A stretch of DNA of 64,000 bases, taken from positions 337,190 through 401,189 of the forward strand of contig NZ_FOQH01000008.1 in the NCBI RefSeq assembly GCF_900113695.1. Reading direction: 5' to 3'. Below are positions 28,940 through 37,794 of this stretch, piece by piece (the stretch's first letter is position 1; the number at the start of each line of letters is the position of its first letter). The notes beneath the pieces are model-generated. The model was not told the origin of the DNA and did not search any database. It worked only from the letters and a program-made list of their open reading frames with translations. The stretch is from Albimonas pacifica (GTDB taxonomy: Bacteria; Pseudomonadota; Alphaproteobacteria; Rhodobacterales; Rhodobacteraceae). A program made the position numbers and the translations under genes.

Positions 28940-28961
28940 ATTGGTTTCAGGTGCAACCAAT
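28940..28961. promoter_or_regulatory. Inverted repeat upstream of the VPLPA-CTERM-like gene
   Basis: ATTGGTT and AACCAAT arms are separated by 8 bp and lie 48 bp upstream of the minus-strand gene starting at 28892. The arms are AT-rich against the background, as for a dimer-binding operator. Confidence 0.45.
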
Positions 28962-29052
28962 CGCGAGGGGAACATGCCCAAAGATCATGATCAATGCCGC
29001 GGATCGAAAACGTAGCGTCAACGCCGGACGGGGCGACGGCCCCCGGAAACGC

Positions 29053-29082
29053 GGAAGGCCCCGCCGTGGGGCGGGGCCTTCC
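29053..29082 (-). terminator. Strong terminator hairpin after sodB
   Basis: Thirteen-bp perfect arms (GGAAGGCCCCGCC with its complement) flank a 4-nt loop, 22 bp after the sodB stop on the minus strand. Confidence 0.7.
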
Positions 29083-29103
29083 CGGACCTGAGGTCGCGCG
29101 GGC

Positions 29104-29700
29104 TCAGAGCTTCGCGGCGACGTATTCCCAGTTCACCAGGTTATCCAGGAAGTTCTGCAGGTAGACCGGGCGCTTGTTGCGGAAGTCGATGTAGTAGGAA
29201 TGCTCCCACACGTCGCAGCCCAGCAGCGCGGTCTGGCCGAAGCACAGCGGGTTCACGCCGTTCTCGGTCTTGGTGACCTTCAGCGAGCCGTCCTTGTCCT
29301 TGACCAGCCAGGCCCAGCCCGAGCCGAACTGCCCGGCGCCGGCGGCGGAGAAGGCCTTCTTGAACTCGTCGACCGAGCCGAACGCCTCGGTCAGCGCCTT
29401 CTCGACCTCGGAGGGCATCGCCATCTTCGGCGCCATCATCTTCCAGAACTCGGTGTGGTTCCAGTGCTGGGAGGCGTTGTTGAAGATGCCAGACTGCGCC
29501 ACGGCGGACTTGTCGTAGGTGCCGACGACGATCTCCTCGACCGACTTCGAGGCCCACTCGGTGTCCTTGATCAGGTTGTTGCCGTTGTCGACGTAGGCCT
29601 TGTGGTGGATGTCGTGGTGAAACTCGAGCGTTTCCTTCGACATGCCGGCGTCGGCGAGGGCGTCGTGGGCGTAGGGCAGCGGGGGAAGTTCGAAGGCCAT
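29104..29700 (-). CDS. sodB: Superoxide dismutase, Fe type
   Basis: The protein has 198 residues, the usual size. Metal ligands are visible: His in FHHDIHHKAYV, His in QHWNHTEFW, and Asp/His in CDVWEHSYYID. The Fe-form features include FGSGWAWL and GAGQFG. It converts superoxide to peroxide in the cytoplasm. GGGAG precedes the ATG. It is followed by a strong terminator and so is monocistronic. Confidence 0.95.
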   Translation of the reverse strand: MAFELPPLPYAHDALADAGMSKETLEFHHDIHHKAYVDNGNNLIKDTEWASKSVEEIVVGTYDKSAVAQSGIFNNASQHWNHTEFWKMMAPKMAMPSEVEKALTEAFGSVDEFKKAFSAAGAGQFGSGWAWLVKDKDGSLKVTKTENGVNPLCFGQTALLGCDVWEHSYYIDFRNKRPVYLQNFLDNLVNWEYVAAKL

Positions 29701-29787
29701 GGAAAAGCTCCCGGTCGTTCTTGGGAAACCGGAGGGGCCCCCTCCGGCGCGGCGGTCGCCGCTTGGGTCATTCGGGCGGCCGATGCA

Positions 29788-29803
29788 GCGTTGCGTGCAA
29801 CGC
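29788..29803. promoter_or_regulatory. 16-bp palindrome upstream of sodB
   Basis: Perfect 7-bp arms GCGTTGC and GCAACGC flank a 2-bp spacer, 88 bp upstream of the sodB ATG. It is a candidate operator; no known box was recognised. Confidence 0.35.
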
Positions 29804-29955
29804 GCGGGGGGCCGGCCGCGTCCAACACATAGCCCCCGCTCCGGAGACGTCCAAGGGGGTCGTGGCGAAAACGGAACGCCCCGCCGCGGCGCGGAACCCG
29901 GCCGCCGGGCGCGGGCCGAGCCGGGGCTTGCCCGCGATGCGCGAGCGGCGGCCCG

Positions 29956-31866
29956 TCACTGGCCCAGCGCCTCCGCCAGCCGGTGGGCGTTGGCGCGGGC
30001 GTAGGTGGCGGTGATGTGGCTCGCGTCGCGATAGACGATCAGGTCGCCGCGCACCGGCGGACAGATCCGGTCGTCGCAGAACAGGTCCGAGAGGTCGATC
30101 AGCCGCACGCCCTCCGGGACCTCCCCAGGCCCGAAGGGCGTCGGGCGCAGCACCGCGTCGCGCTCCACCGCGCAGGCCGAGAGGTCGGGGCTGCGGTCCA
30201 CGCACAGGCCCGCGTCGAACCCCGGGCGCGGCGTGTCGCGCAGCGCCACCACCGGAATGCCCGCCTCGAGCAGGGGAGCCCAGGCGGCGGCGAAGCCCTC
30301 GGGCACCACCTCGCCGATCTTGGTCATCCGGGTGCCCACGGTGAGGACCATGGCGGGCGGCTCGGCGAGCAGGCTCTCGATCACCCGGCGGGTCCACTCG
30401 GCGCAGGACGGCGCGTGCGCCAGCTCGAAGCTCGGATCGGGGAAGGTGAACGGACAGGAGGCCTTGGTCAGCGCCAGGATGCGCAGGGACGACTCGCGCT
30501 CCGCGAGGACTTCCAGCGCGGGCAGCCATTGCAGCGAATGCGAGCCCCCCACCAGCGCCACGGTCCGGTCGCCGTCCTTCGCGCCGTAGACGCAGCGCTT
30601 CGCCGCCTCGGCCGTTCCGACCTGGTGGCAGTCGCCGTAATAGCCCTTGGCCACGTCGGCGCGCAGCACCACCGTGGGCGGCAGCACGCCGGCGACGTCC
30701 TGCCCCGCCTTGAAGCGCGCCATCGCCTCGTTCGCCTCGCGCCGCGCATCGAGATAGGCGGCGCCCCAGGCCCCCACCGCCAGCCCCGCCGGCGCCAGAA
30801 CCAGCGCGCAGGCCAGCGCGGCGGCGGCGAAGCGGCCGTTGGCCCAGCGGCTGCGGCGGAAGGGCGCCTCGAGCCAGGCGGTGGTCGCCTGCGCCAGCAG
30901 GCCCGCGAGCACGATCACCCCCAGCCCCGGCAGCAGGCCGACGTCGGCGTCCCCGGTCCGGATCCAGACCGCCACGTAGAGCGGCCAGTGCCACAGATAG
31001 AAGGCGAAGGAGAGGTCGCCCAGCCGCTGCATCGCCGGCGCGGTCAGGGGCCGGATCTCGCCGCCGTTGCGCGCCGCCACGATGATCGCGGCGGTGGCCA
31101 GCACCGGGATCAGCGCCACCGCGCCCGGGAACAGGTCCGCCGCCGGGATCGCCGCCGCGAATGTGCAGAAGACGAACAGCGCGACGAGCCCCAGCGCCTT
31201 CGCAGCGCGGGCGGAGAGCCGCAGCCGCTCGATCCTCAGCGCCAGAAGGCCGCCCAGCAGGAACTCCCACCCCCGCGCGACACTGTCGAAATAGGCGCGC
31301 TGCTGGTCGATGAAGACCATCGACTGGGCGTAGGCGAAGGAGACGACGGCCAGCGCCGCCAGGATCCCGAACACCCAGCGCTCGCCCAGCCTGAGGCGGG
31401 TCACGACCGCATGCACGGCCCAGGCGACCAGCGGCAGGGCGAAATAGAGCTGCACCTGCAGCGACAGCGCCCACATCTGCTGGAACGGCGAGGGCGGCGC
31501 GCCGATGTCGAGATAGTCTCGCCCGGTCTGCGCCAGCCACCAGTTCATCACGAAGCCCAGCGAGGCGGCGGCGTCGAGGATCTGGGCGCGCCAGATCGAA
31601 TCCACCTCCAGCGCGTAGAACAGCGCGCAGGTCCCCGCCACCACCGCCGCCACCCCCGGCACGATCCGCGCCATCGTGCGCTGGTAGTAGCGCCGGATCG
31701 CGGCGGGCGCGAAATCGCCCTTCCGGAACAGGCTGGTGAACAGCAGGTAGCCCGCGATCACGAAGAAGGCGTCGACCCCGCCCGACACCCGGTGGAACCA
31801 GATGTGGTAGACCGCGACCAGCAAGGCCGCGACGGCGCGGAGGCCCTGGATCTCCTTCAGATGCAT
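29956..31866 (-). CDS. OafA/YrhL-type acyltransferase with SGNH domain
   Basis: The protein has 636 residues. The N-terminal acyltransferase-3 domain (about 1-350) has about ten membrane segments, EIQGLRAVAALLVAVYH with the catalytic-type His, and GGVDAFFVIAGYL. The C-terminal SGNH hydrolase-like domain has VALVGGSHSLQWLPAL in place of the usual GDSH and ends near YRDASHITATYA with the Asp-x-x-His pair. Such proteins acetylate cell-surface polysaccharides. The ATG at 31866 was chosen over one four codons upstream because GGGAG lies seven bases before it. It is monocistronic. Confidence 0.88.
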   Translation of the reverse strand: MHLKEIQGLRAVAALLVAVYHIWFHRVSGGVDAFFVIAGYLLFTSLFRKGDFAPAAIRRYYQRTMARIVPGVAAVVAGTCALFYALEVDSIWRAQILDAAASLGFVMNWWLAQTGRDYLDIGAPPSPFQQMWALSLQVQLYFALPLVAWAVHAVVTRLRLGERWVFGILAALAVVSFAYAQSMVFIDQQRAYFDSVARGWEFLLGGLLALRIERLRLSARAAKALGLVALFVFCTFAAAIPAADLFPGAVALIPVLATAAIIVAARNGGEIRPLTAPAMQRLGDLSFAFYLWHWPLYVAVWIRTGDADVGLLPGLGVIVLAGLLAQATTAWLEAPFRRSRWANGRFAAAALACALVLAPAGLAVGAWGAAYLDARREANEAMARFKAGQDVAGVLPPTVVLRADVAKGYYGDCHQVGTAEAAKRCVYGAKDGDRTVALVGGSHSLQWLPALEVLAERESSLRILALTKASCPFTFPDPSFELAHAPSCAEWTRRVIESLLAEPPAMVLTVGTRMTKIGEVVPEGFAAAWAPLLEAGIPVVALRDTPRPGFDAGLCVDRSPDLSACAVERDAVLRPTPFGPGEVPEGVRLIDLSDLFCDDRICPPVRGDLIVYRDASHITATYARANAHRLAEALGQ

Positions 31867-32108
31867 CGCGGCTCCCATCGGGGCGCGGCGGTCGCCGGCG
31901 AGAGGCGCCGCCGCTTGTCAGCTCGCGCCGATTTGAACCGAAAATGAACTTTTCCTGCAATCCTGAACCGGGCGCCGCACTTGCGCGCAGCCGCCCTGCC
32001 CGGCGCCCCGCGCGGGGGACCGGGCGGGCGGCGGTCGAAGATGGGGCTGGATGCGCCCTGCTCCGCCGCAGGGGACGCGACGCGGCGGGCCGGCCGGCCG
32101 CGCGGCGC

Positions 32109-32483
32109 TCAGACCGCGATCAGGGCGGCGGCGACGCGGCGGTCCTCGGCCAGCAGCACGTTGAAGGTGCGGCAGGCGGCGGCGGTCGACATGGTCTCGA
32201 CCCCCAGCGCGGCGGCCTCGAAGGCCTCGCGCGCGCCGCGCGGAAGGGGGGCGATGTCGGGGCCCATGCCGACCAGCAGCACGTCGATCTCGCCGGCCTC
32301 GGCCAGCACCGCCGCGAAGGCCTCCGCCGTCGCCTCCGAAGGCGCGGCGACCGACCAGGTCGAGAGGCCCGAGGGAAGGTGCAGGAGCGAGCCGAGCCGC
32401 TTCTCCCCCGCGATGCGGAAGCCTCCGCCGCCGTAGGCGTCGATGGGGGGGCGGGCCTCGTAGTCGATCTCGATCATGCGCAT
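32109..32483 (-). CDS. Mth938/DUF498-domain protein (NDUFAF3 family)
   Basis: The 124-residue protein has the family plan: IDAYGGGGFRIAGEKRLGSLLHLPSG, then VLLVGMGPDIAPLP, then GVETMSTAAACRTFNVLLAEDRRVAAALI. Relatives include the mitochondrial complex I assembly factor NDUFAF3 and archaeal Mth938. Its exact bacterial role is uncertain. The repeat element copy 2 begins 86 bp upstream of its start, between it and the divergent glycosylase gene. Confidence 0.85.
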   Translation of the reverse strand: MRMIEIDYEARPPIDAYGGGGFRIAGEKRLGSLLHLPSGLSTWSVAAPSEATAEAFAAVLAEAGEIDVLLVGMGPDIAPLPRGAREAFEAAALGVETMSTAAACRTFNVLLAEDRRVAAALIAV

Positions 32484-32569
32484 GGGGCGCGGGTCTCCGG
32501 CGGGGTCAGCAGGTCGAGGGCGCAGGGTAGCGCGCGAAGGCTGGGGAGTCGAACCGCGGGCGGGCGCCG

Positions 32570-32842
32570 GGCGCCCTGCGGGCGGGCTTGGCTGGGGCGC
32601 ACTTGAGGGCGGCTGGCTCGGACGTCGGGGGACGGGGGGAGCCTCCGGCGGGCTCCTGACTCACCCAAGAACAAGGCCCGCGCCTAGTCTCCGGATCCGC
32701 CTCTCGCTTGCGATGCCTGAGCGACTCGCCCCCTCCGGTCAAGGACAAGCCGCGCTGCGCGCGGTCGCTTCGCGATCCCTGACCGGAGGGGGCGAGTCGC
32801 TCCGGGCGGCATCCGCGAGAGACGGCTCCGGAGAACAGGCGC
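32570..32842 (-). repeat. Palindromic intergenic element, copy 2 (reverse orientation)
   Basis: This is the same unit as the other three copies but inverted: tail at 32570-32592, small hairpin near 32638-32656, long hairpin at 32680-32842. The outer arms differ at 4 of 28 positions. The mid stem reads CTCGCCCCCTCC with its complement, and the apex is CCGCGC/GCGCGG. It lies between two divergent genes, so it sits in both promoter regions. Apart from the element, 32484-32982 holds nothing recognisable. Confidence 0.9.
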
Positions 32843-32982
32843 TTTGCGGGGCTCGGCCGGCGTCGCGTCCGGGCGCGGGGGGCGGGCGGCGCGCGGATTG
32901 GGGTGGACAGGACGCCGGGCGGCGGGGCTTGCTGGGGCGCCGAGGGGGACGGCCCCGGCGAGCGGCGACAGGGAGGCGGCGT

Positions 32983-33669
32983 ATGACCCCGTTCAGGGAT
33001 CTGTGGGAGATGGCGCGGGCGCGCAAGGGCGGCCACGCGGCGGTGGAGACGGAGCTGCCCCATCCCGCCCCGATCGAGGCGCTCCACAAGATCTCGGACA
33101 GCCAGTGGCTCTCGGACATCGGCAAGCAGGTGTTCTCGGCCGGCTTCAACTGGAAGGTCGTCGAGGACAAGTGGCCCGCCTTCGAGGCCGCCTTCGACGG
33201 CTTCGACCCCTGGAAGATCCGGATGCTGTCCGACGACGCGCTCGACGATCTCGCCGCCAACCGCGACCTGATCCGCAACCGGATGCGCATGGAGGCGATC
33301 CGCGAGAACGCGGCCTTCCTCTGCGCCCTCTCGGAGGAGCGCCGCAAGCCCGCGGGCCATGTCTTCGTCGACTGGCCCAAGACCGACTACGTGGGCCTGC
33401 TGGAGCTGCTCAAGACCCGCGGCGCGCGGCTGGGGGGGCTGACCGGCATGTACCTGCTGCGCTGGCGCGGGGTGGACGGGTTCGTGCTCTCGCCCGACGT
33501 GACCGCGGCGCTGCAGCGCGAGGGGGTGATCGACGGCCCGGCGACCTCGAAGAAGGCGATGCGCGCGATCCAGACCGCCTTCGACATCTGGCATGCCGAG
33601 AGCGGGCGGCCGATGATGCAGATCTCCAAGGTGCTCGCCCTGACCGTGGGGCCGACGGCCGAGGCCTGA
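32983..33669 (+). CDS. DNA-3-methyladenine glycosylase I family protein
   Basis: The protein has 228 residues. It resembles the Rhodobacterales branch of the Adenine_glyco family: ISDSQWLSDIGKQVFSAGFNWKVVEDKWPAFEAAFDGFD, then VDWPKTDYVGLLELLKTRGARLGG and SKKAMRAIQTAFD. Family members excise 3-methyladenine from DNA. The enteric Tag zinc ligands are not obvious, so activity is inferred from similarity only. GGGAGG precedes the ATG. Confidence 0.8.
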   Translation: MTPFRDLWEMARARKGGHAAVETELPHPAPIEALHKISDSQWLSDIGKQVFSAGFNWKVVEDKWPAFEAAFDGFDPWKIRMLSDDALDDLAANRDLIRNRMRMEAIRENAAFLCALSEERRKPAGHVFVDWPKTDYVGLLELLKTRGARLGGLTGMYLLRWRGVDGFVLSPDVTAALQREGVIDGPATSKKAMRAIQTAFDIWHAESGRPMMQISKVLALTVGPTAEA

Positions 33670-33804
33670 GTGGGCGCTCCGGCGCGGGACGCTATCTGTC
33701 GGATAGCGCCTGCGCGGACAGCAGCCTGGCGCGCATCCGGCGGGGCGCGGCGCCCCCCGGAGGCGCGACGGGACAGCCGCGGGCGCACGCAAGGGAGGCG
33801 CGCC

Positions 33805-34932
33805 ATGGACCGTCCGAGCCTGACGCTGGGCATCGAGGAGGAATACCTCGTCGTCGACCGCGAGACGCGCGACCTGGTGCGTTCGCCCGACCCGGGGTTC
33901 CTCGACCTCTGCTCCCAGACCCTCGGCGACCGGGTGACGCCCGAATACCTGCAGTGCCAGGTCGAGGTGGGCACCCGTCCCCACGCCTCGGTCCCCGAGG
34001 CGATCGCCGAGCTGACCGACCTGCGCCGCGCCGTCGCCGAGGCGGCGGAGGCCTTCGGCTACGCCCCCATCGCCGCCTCCACCCACCCGTTCGCGAAATG
34101 GCGCGAGCAGACCCACACCCGCAAGGCCCGCTACGACGCCCTGCGCGAGGACCTGGGCCACCCGGTGCGCCGGATGCTGATCTGCGGCTGCCACGTCCAC
34201 GTGGGCGTCGAGGACGACGACCTGCGAATCGACCTGATGAATCAGGCCGCCTATTTCCTCCCCCACCTGCTGGCGCTGAGCTGCTCGTCGCCGTTCTGGG
34301 AGGGGGAGGACACGGGCCTCGCCTCCTACCGCCTGACGGTTTTCGACGCCCTGCCCCGCACCGGACTGCCGGACCCGCTGGCGTCGTGGTCCGAATACCG
34401 CCGGCTGACCGAGCATCTGGTCGCCTCGGGCTGCATCGAGGACGCGACCCGGATCTGGTGGGACGTGCGCCCCTCGGACAAGTTCCCGACGCTGGAGCAG
34501 CGGGTGACGGACGTCTGCTCGCGCGTGCGCGACGCGGCCGCGGTGGCGGCGGTGTGGCAGTCGCTGCTGGGCTTCCTGCTGCGCCTGCGCACCCGCAACC
34601 AGCGCTGGCGGGTCTATCCCGCGACGCTGGTCAACGAGAACCGCTGGCGGGCGCAGCGCTACGGGGCGGAGGCGAAGCTGGTGGACCACGGCCGCCGGCG
34701 GCTCGCCCCCTTCGCGGACCTGGTCGAGGAGATCCTGGAGCTGACCCTGTCCGACGCCGAGACGCTTGGCTGCCGGGCCGAGCTGCTCCACGCCCGGCGG
34801 ATCGCGGCCGAGGGCGACTCCGCCGCCCGCCAGCGCGCCGCCTACGCCCGCGCGCGGCGGGAGGGGGCCGACGACCGCGAGGCCCTGCGCGAGGTCGTCG
34901 ACGGACTGATCGCGGAGTTCCGCGAAGACTGA
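33805..34932 (+). CDS. Carboxylate-amine ligase, YbdK/GCS2 family
   Basis: The 375-residue protein starts LTLGIEEEYLVVD, the nucleotide and metal motif of GCS2 (gamma-glutamyl-cysteine ligase 2) enzymes. Further motifs are YLQCQVEVGTRPH, ICGCHVHVGVED, and RIWWDVRPSDKFPTLEQRVTDVC. Enteric YbdK has weak glutamate-cysteine ligase activity; true substrate is unknown. The ATG at 33805 has AAGGGAGG upstream; the upstream in-frame extension is not family-like. Confidence 0.9.
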   Translation: MDRPSLTLGIEEEYLVVDRETRDLVRSPDPGFLDLCSQTLGDRVTPEYLQCQVEVGTRPHASVPEAIAELTDLRRAVAEAAEAFGYAPIAASTHPFAKWREQTHTRKARYDALREDLGHPVRRMLICGCHVHVGVEDDDLRIDLMNQAAYFLPHLLALSCSSPFWEGEDTGLASYRLTVFDALPRTGLPDPLASWSEYRRLTEHLVASGCIEDATRIWWDVRPSDKFPTLEQRVTDVCSRVRDAAAVAAVWQSLLGFLLRLRTRNQRWRVYPATLVNENRWRAQRYGAEAKLVDHGRRRLAPFADLVEEILELTLSDAETLGCRAELLHARRIAAEGDSAARQRAAYARARREGADDREALREVVDGLIAEFRED

Positions 34933-35089
34933 GCCGGGCGGGCCGGGCCGGTCCGCGGCCGCCGCGACGGGGGCGAGCTGACGCAGGGGCGCATGGAGCG
35001 TTGACGACGCTCGGCGGCGGGATGTTTGATCGGTCCGTTCATGCGGCGCTCAGCTGCCCACCCCCGGTCCCGCGCCGCCGGAGATCGCC

Positions 35090-35869
35090 TTGACCCGATG
35101 CCGCCGGCTTCCCCCCGTCCGCCGCGCCGTCCTCGCCGCCCTGTCCCGCGCGGCGCGGGGCGCGCTGGCCGCGCTCGTCGTCGCGGGCGCGCCCGCCGCC
35201 GCCCAGACCGCCGGCGGGCTGCCCAGCGAGGTGACCCTGGCGGTCAGCTTCGGGCCAGAGATCGTCTCGACCTCCGGCGACGGCGCCGCGCGGCTGGGGA
35301 TGGTCTGCGCGGTCACCGAGTATCCGTCCCGCTCCGACCCCCGCTTCACCCTGCGCGAGCCCTACCTAGTCGCCGAGATCGACGCCGACGCCGAGGCCTT
35401 CGTCTTCTACGGCGCCCGCGAGACCCGCCGCCTGCACGCCGCCTTCGAGCACGACGGCGCCCTGATGCGCTGGAGCCCGCAGGAGATGAGCCGCCTCTCC
35501 GGCGGGACCGACGGGGAGCTGGACGTGGACGCGGTGCTCGACCTGCGCCGCAGCGGCGAGACCGCCCGGCGCTGGCGCACCGAGGCGACGATCCTCTTCG
35601 CCGACGAACTGCGCGCCGCGCCGGGGCTGCACGTGAGCTTCGCCAACCCCTACCAGACCGGGCGCAGCGTCGCCTTCGACTTCGGGGGCGAGGCCTTCCC
35701 CGCCTGGGCCGAGGCCGCCCACGACCTGATGCGCTGCTGCGGGCTGCGCGGCGACGGGCGCTCGGTCTCCCAGAGCCGACTGCCGCGGACCTGCGAGCGG
35801 CAGGCCCAGACCACGCTGCGCTTCCGCGTCGACTACCAGAGCCGGCGGATCCAAGAGCCGGTGGATTGA
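35090..35869 (+). CDS. Hypothetical exported protein
   Basis: The 259-residue protein was not recognised. A TTG start at 35090 is suggested by GGAGA five bases upstream; no in-frame ATG or GTG fits better. An Arg-rich N-terminus and a hydrophobic stretch end AAAQTAGG, a signal peptide. The mature part is beta-rich with Cys in MVCAVTEYP and MRCCGLRGD, and a late Cys in RTCERQ. The neighbours give no functional clue. Confidence 0.65.
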   Translation: MTRCRRLPPVRRAVLAALSRAARGALAALVVAGAPAAAQTAGGLPSEVTLAVSFGPEIVSTSGDGAARLGMVCAVTEYPSRSDPRFTLREPYLVAEIDADAEAFVFYGARETRRLHAAFEHDGALMRWSPQEMSRLSGGTDGELDVDAVLDLRRSGETARRWRTEATILFADELRAAPGLHVSFANPYQTGRSVAFDFGGEAFPAWAEAAHDLMRCCGLRGDGRSVSQSRLPRTCERQAQTTLRFRVDYQSRRIQEPVD

Positions 35870-35882
35870 CCCGCGAGGCCGC

Positions 35883-35905
35883 GGGCCCGGGTCGTGGCCG
35901 GGCCC
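35883..35905. terminator. Bidirectional terminator hairpin
   Basis: Eight-bp arms GGGCCCGG and CCGGGCCC flank a 7-nt loop in the 44-bp gap between two convergent genes. Confidence 0.5.
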
Positions 35906-35913
35906 CGGCGGCG

Positions 35914-36351
35914 TCAGGCGGCCTGGAAGCTCGCCGAGGCGCGGGCGGCGGGCTTGCCGTCGATCTCGACCAGCGCGTCGGCGAAGGCCATGCGCCGGCC
36001 CACGCGGATCACCCGGGGGCGGACCTCGAACCACTGTCCCGGCCGGCCGGTGGCGAGGTAGTCGACCGTCAGCCCCACGGTGAGGTAGCCGCGACGCGGC
36101 GCTTCGGGCGGCGGGGCGCCAGGCGTCTCGAGCGCGCCCGCGACCAGGGCGCAGCTCAGGCCCATGGCGTTGTCCGCCAGCGCCGCGATCAGGCCGCCGT
36201 GGACGAAGCCGCGGCCGTTGCAGTGCGCCTCGCGCAGCTCGAGCCCCAGGCGCACCGCCTCGCCGGGGTCGATGCGCGACAGGATCGGCTCCCAGGGCTC
36301 GGTCAGGGGGCTGGAGCGGAAATGGGGGGCGAAGCCCTCGGGCGGGGGCAT
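35914..36351 (-). CDS. PaaI-type hotdog thioesterase
   Basis: The 145-residue protein has the hotdog-fold core: GRGFVHGGLIAALADNAMG with the catalytic-type HGG and Asp, TVGLTVDYLATGRPG, and RVGRRMAFADALVEIDG. It probably hydrolyses an acyl-CoA thioester; substrate unknown. It stands alone. Confidence 0.85.
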   Translation of the reverse strand: MPPPEGFAPHFRSSPLTEPWEPILSRIDPGEAVRLGLELREAHCNGRGFVHGGLIAALADNAMGLSCALVAGALETPGAPPPEAPRRGYLTVGLTVDYLATGRPGQWFEVRPRVIRVGRRMAFADALVEIDGKPAARASASFQAA

Positions 36352-36538
36352 GGCGGTCTCCGGGGTGAATGCCTGTCGGCCGGTCGGTAGGTCATAGCGC
36401 GACTCGCCCGCCCCCGTCGCGCGCCGCGGCGCCGCGGCGGTCTCGCGCCCTGCGCGCGAGCATGTGACGACAGGTCGGGGGCGACGGGGCTAGGGTGATT
36501 TCGGGGCCGCGGAGGCCCGGCGGCGGAGGGAGGCGGCG

Positions 36539-37021
36539 ATGATCGCGACGGGATCGAGGGCGGCGCGCGCGGGGGCGGCGGCGCTCGCGGCCGGGCTGCT
36601 TGCGGCGGGGGGCGCGCAGGCCGCGCCCGCGGCCGGCGAGCGGGTGCAGGTCGAGGGCGAGATCATCGACACCTGGTGCTATCTCTCGGGCGTGATGGGG
36701 GGGCCGGACGCGGTGGTCGGCTCTGCCCACCACACCTGCGCCATGTGGTGCGCGGCGGGCGGCATCCCGGTCGGCCTGCTGGGCGACGACGGCGAGGTCT
36801 ACATGGTGCTGAAGTGGCAGGGCTCGGACGACGTCGCGGGCGGCGACACGCTGCTCGAGATCCAGTCCGACCGCGTGGTCGCCGACGGGATCCTGCACCG
36901 GCGCGACGGCATCGCCTACATCATCGTCGAGGAGGTGGTCGCCAACCACGGCACGCCCAACCACAGCCACGAGGACTACGGCGTGGTCCCGCCCTTCGCG
37001 ATCCCGGAGCCGCAGGAATGA
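36539..37021 (+). CDS. Exported Cys/His-rich protein, first gene of the SCO operon
   Basis: The 160-residue protein was not matched to a named family. A signal peptide ends near AQAAPA. The mature part has three Cys and many His: IDTWCYLSG, SAHHTCAMWCAAGG and NHGTPNHSHEDYG, as in metal or redox proteins. The rest looks like a small beta-barrel (VQVEGEIID through GIAYIIVEEV). It overlaps the next gene by 4 bp. The next protein shows a similar pattern, suggesting distant paralogy. Copper or thiol redox function is inferred from the SCO neighbour. Start ATG has GGAGGC upstream. Confidence 0.75.
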   Translation: MIATGSRAARAGAAALAAGLLAAGGAQAAPAAGERVQVEGEIIDTWCYLSGVMGGPDAVVGSAHHTCAMWCAAGGIPVGLLGDDGEVYMVLKWQGSDDVAGGDTLLEIQSDRVVADGILHRRDGIAYIIVEEVVANHGTPNHSHEDYGVVPPFAIPEPQE

Positions 37022-37794
37022 GCGCCCTGGTCCCCGCCCCCGCGGCCGTCGACGCCGCCGCGGGCGACGCCCCCGCAGGCTGCGCCGCGGTTGGCCCGGC
37101 CTTCCTGAAACCCATCTTCGGCCGAGGCGCGGCCACTCTCCGGGCCGTCGCCGGCCGGCTGGACCGCCGCGCCTCCATCCCACCGCGGGCGCCTGCCCGG
37201 CGGGCGTGGGCGGCCTCCGCCCTTCTTGCCTCCCTTTTCTGCGGCCTCGCCGCCCTGCCCGTCTCGGCCCAGGAGGGCCCCTTCGCCGCGGGCAGCGAGG
37301 CGGAGTCCTGGGGTCTCTCGGGCGAGGAGAAGGCGCGGTTCGAGGCCCGCGTGGTCGACGTGCTGTGCGAGCTGACCGGCGACTGCCCCGAGGACTGCGG
37401 CGGCGGGCGACGGCAGCTCGGCCTCGTGCGCGCGGCCGACGGGGCGCTGGTGCTGGCGGCCAAGAACGGCCAGCCGCTGTTCACCGGCGCGGCGCTCGAC
37501 CTGCTGCCGTGGTGCGGGCGGGCGGTGGAGGTCGACGGGCTGATGGTCGGCGACCCCGAGACCGCGCCCGCCCGCGTGTTCCAGCTCCAGCGCATCCGCG
37601 CCGTGGAAGACGACGCCTTCGTGAAGGCCGACCGCTGGACGCAGGCCTGGGCGGAGCGCTATCCCGACCTGGCCTCGGCCCCCGGTCCGTGGTTCCGCAA
37701 GGACCCCCGCGTGCAGGCGCTGGTGGCGCGGGACGGCTGGCTGGGCCTGGGGCTCGAGACCGACGCGCGATTCCTGGAAGAGTGGTTCCCATGA
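37018..37794 (+). CDS. Exported Cys-rich protein, second gene of the SCO operon
   Basis: The protein has 258 residues from the ATG that overlaps the previous stop. About 60 residues precede a hydrophobic signal-like segment (WAASALLASLFCGLAAL, then VSAQ), longer than usual; no better start codon was seen. The mature part has VDVLCELTGDCPEDCGGG with three Cys and LLPWCGRAVEVDGLM. The order Val-Asp, Cys-x-Leu-Ser/Thr-Gly, two Cys, Gly-Leu-Val/Leu, Asp-Gly matches the preceding protein. It overlaps the SCO gene by 4 bp. Confidence 0.72.
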   Translation: MSALVPAPAAVDAAAGDAPAGCAAVGPAFLKPIFGRGAATLRAVAGRLDRRASIPPRAPARRAWAASALLASLFCGLAALPVSAQEGPFAAGSEAESWGLSGEEKARFEARVVDVLCELTGDCPEDCGGGRRQLGLVRAADGALVLAAKNGQPLFTGAALDLLPWCGRAVEVDGLMVGDPETAPARVFQLQRIRAVEDDAFVKADRWTQAWAERYPDLASAPGPWFRKDPRVQALVARDGWLGLGLETDARFLEEWFP

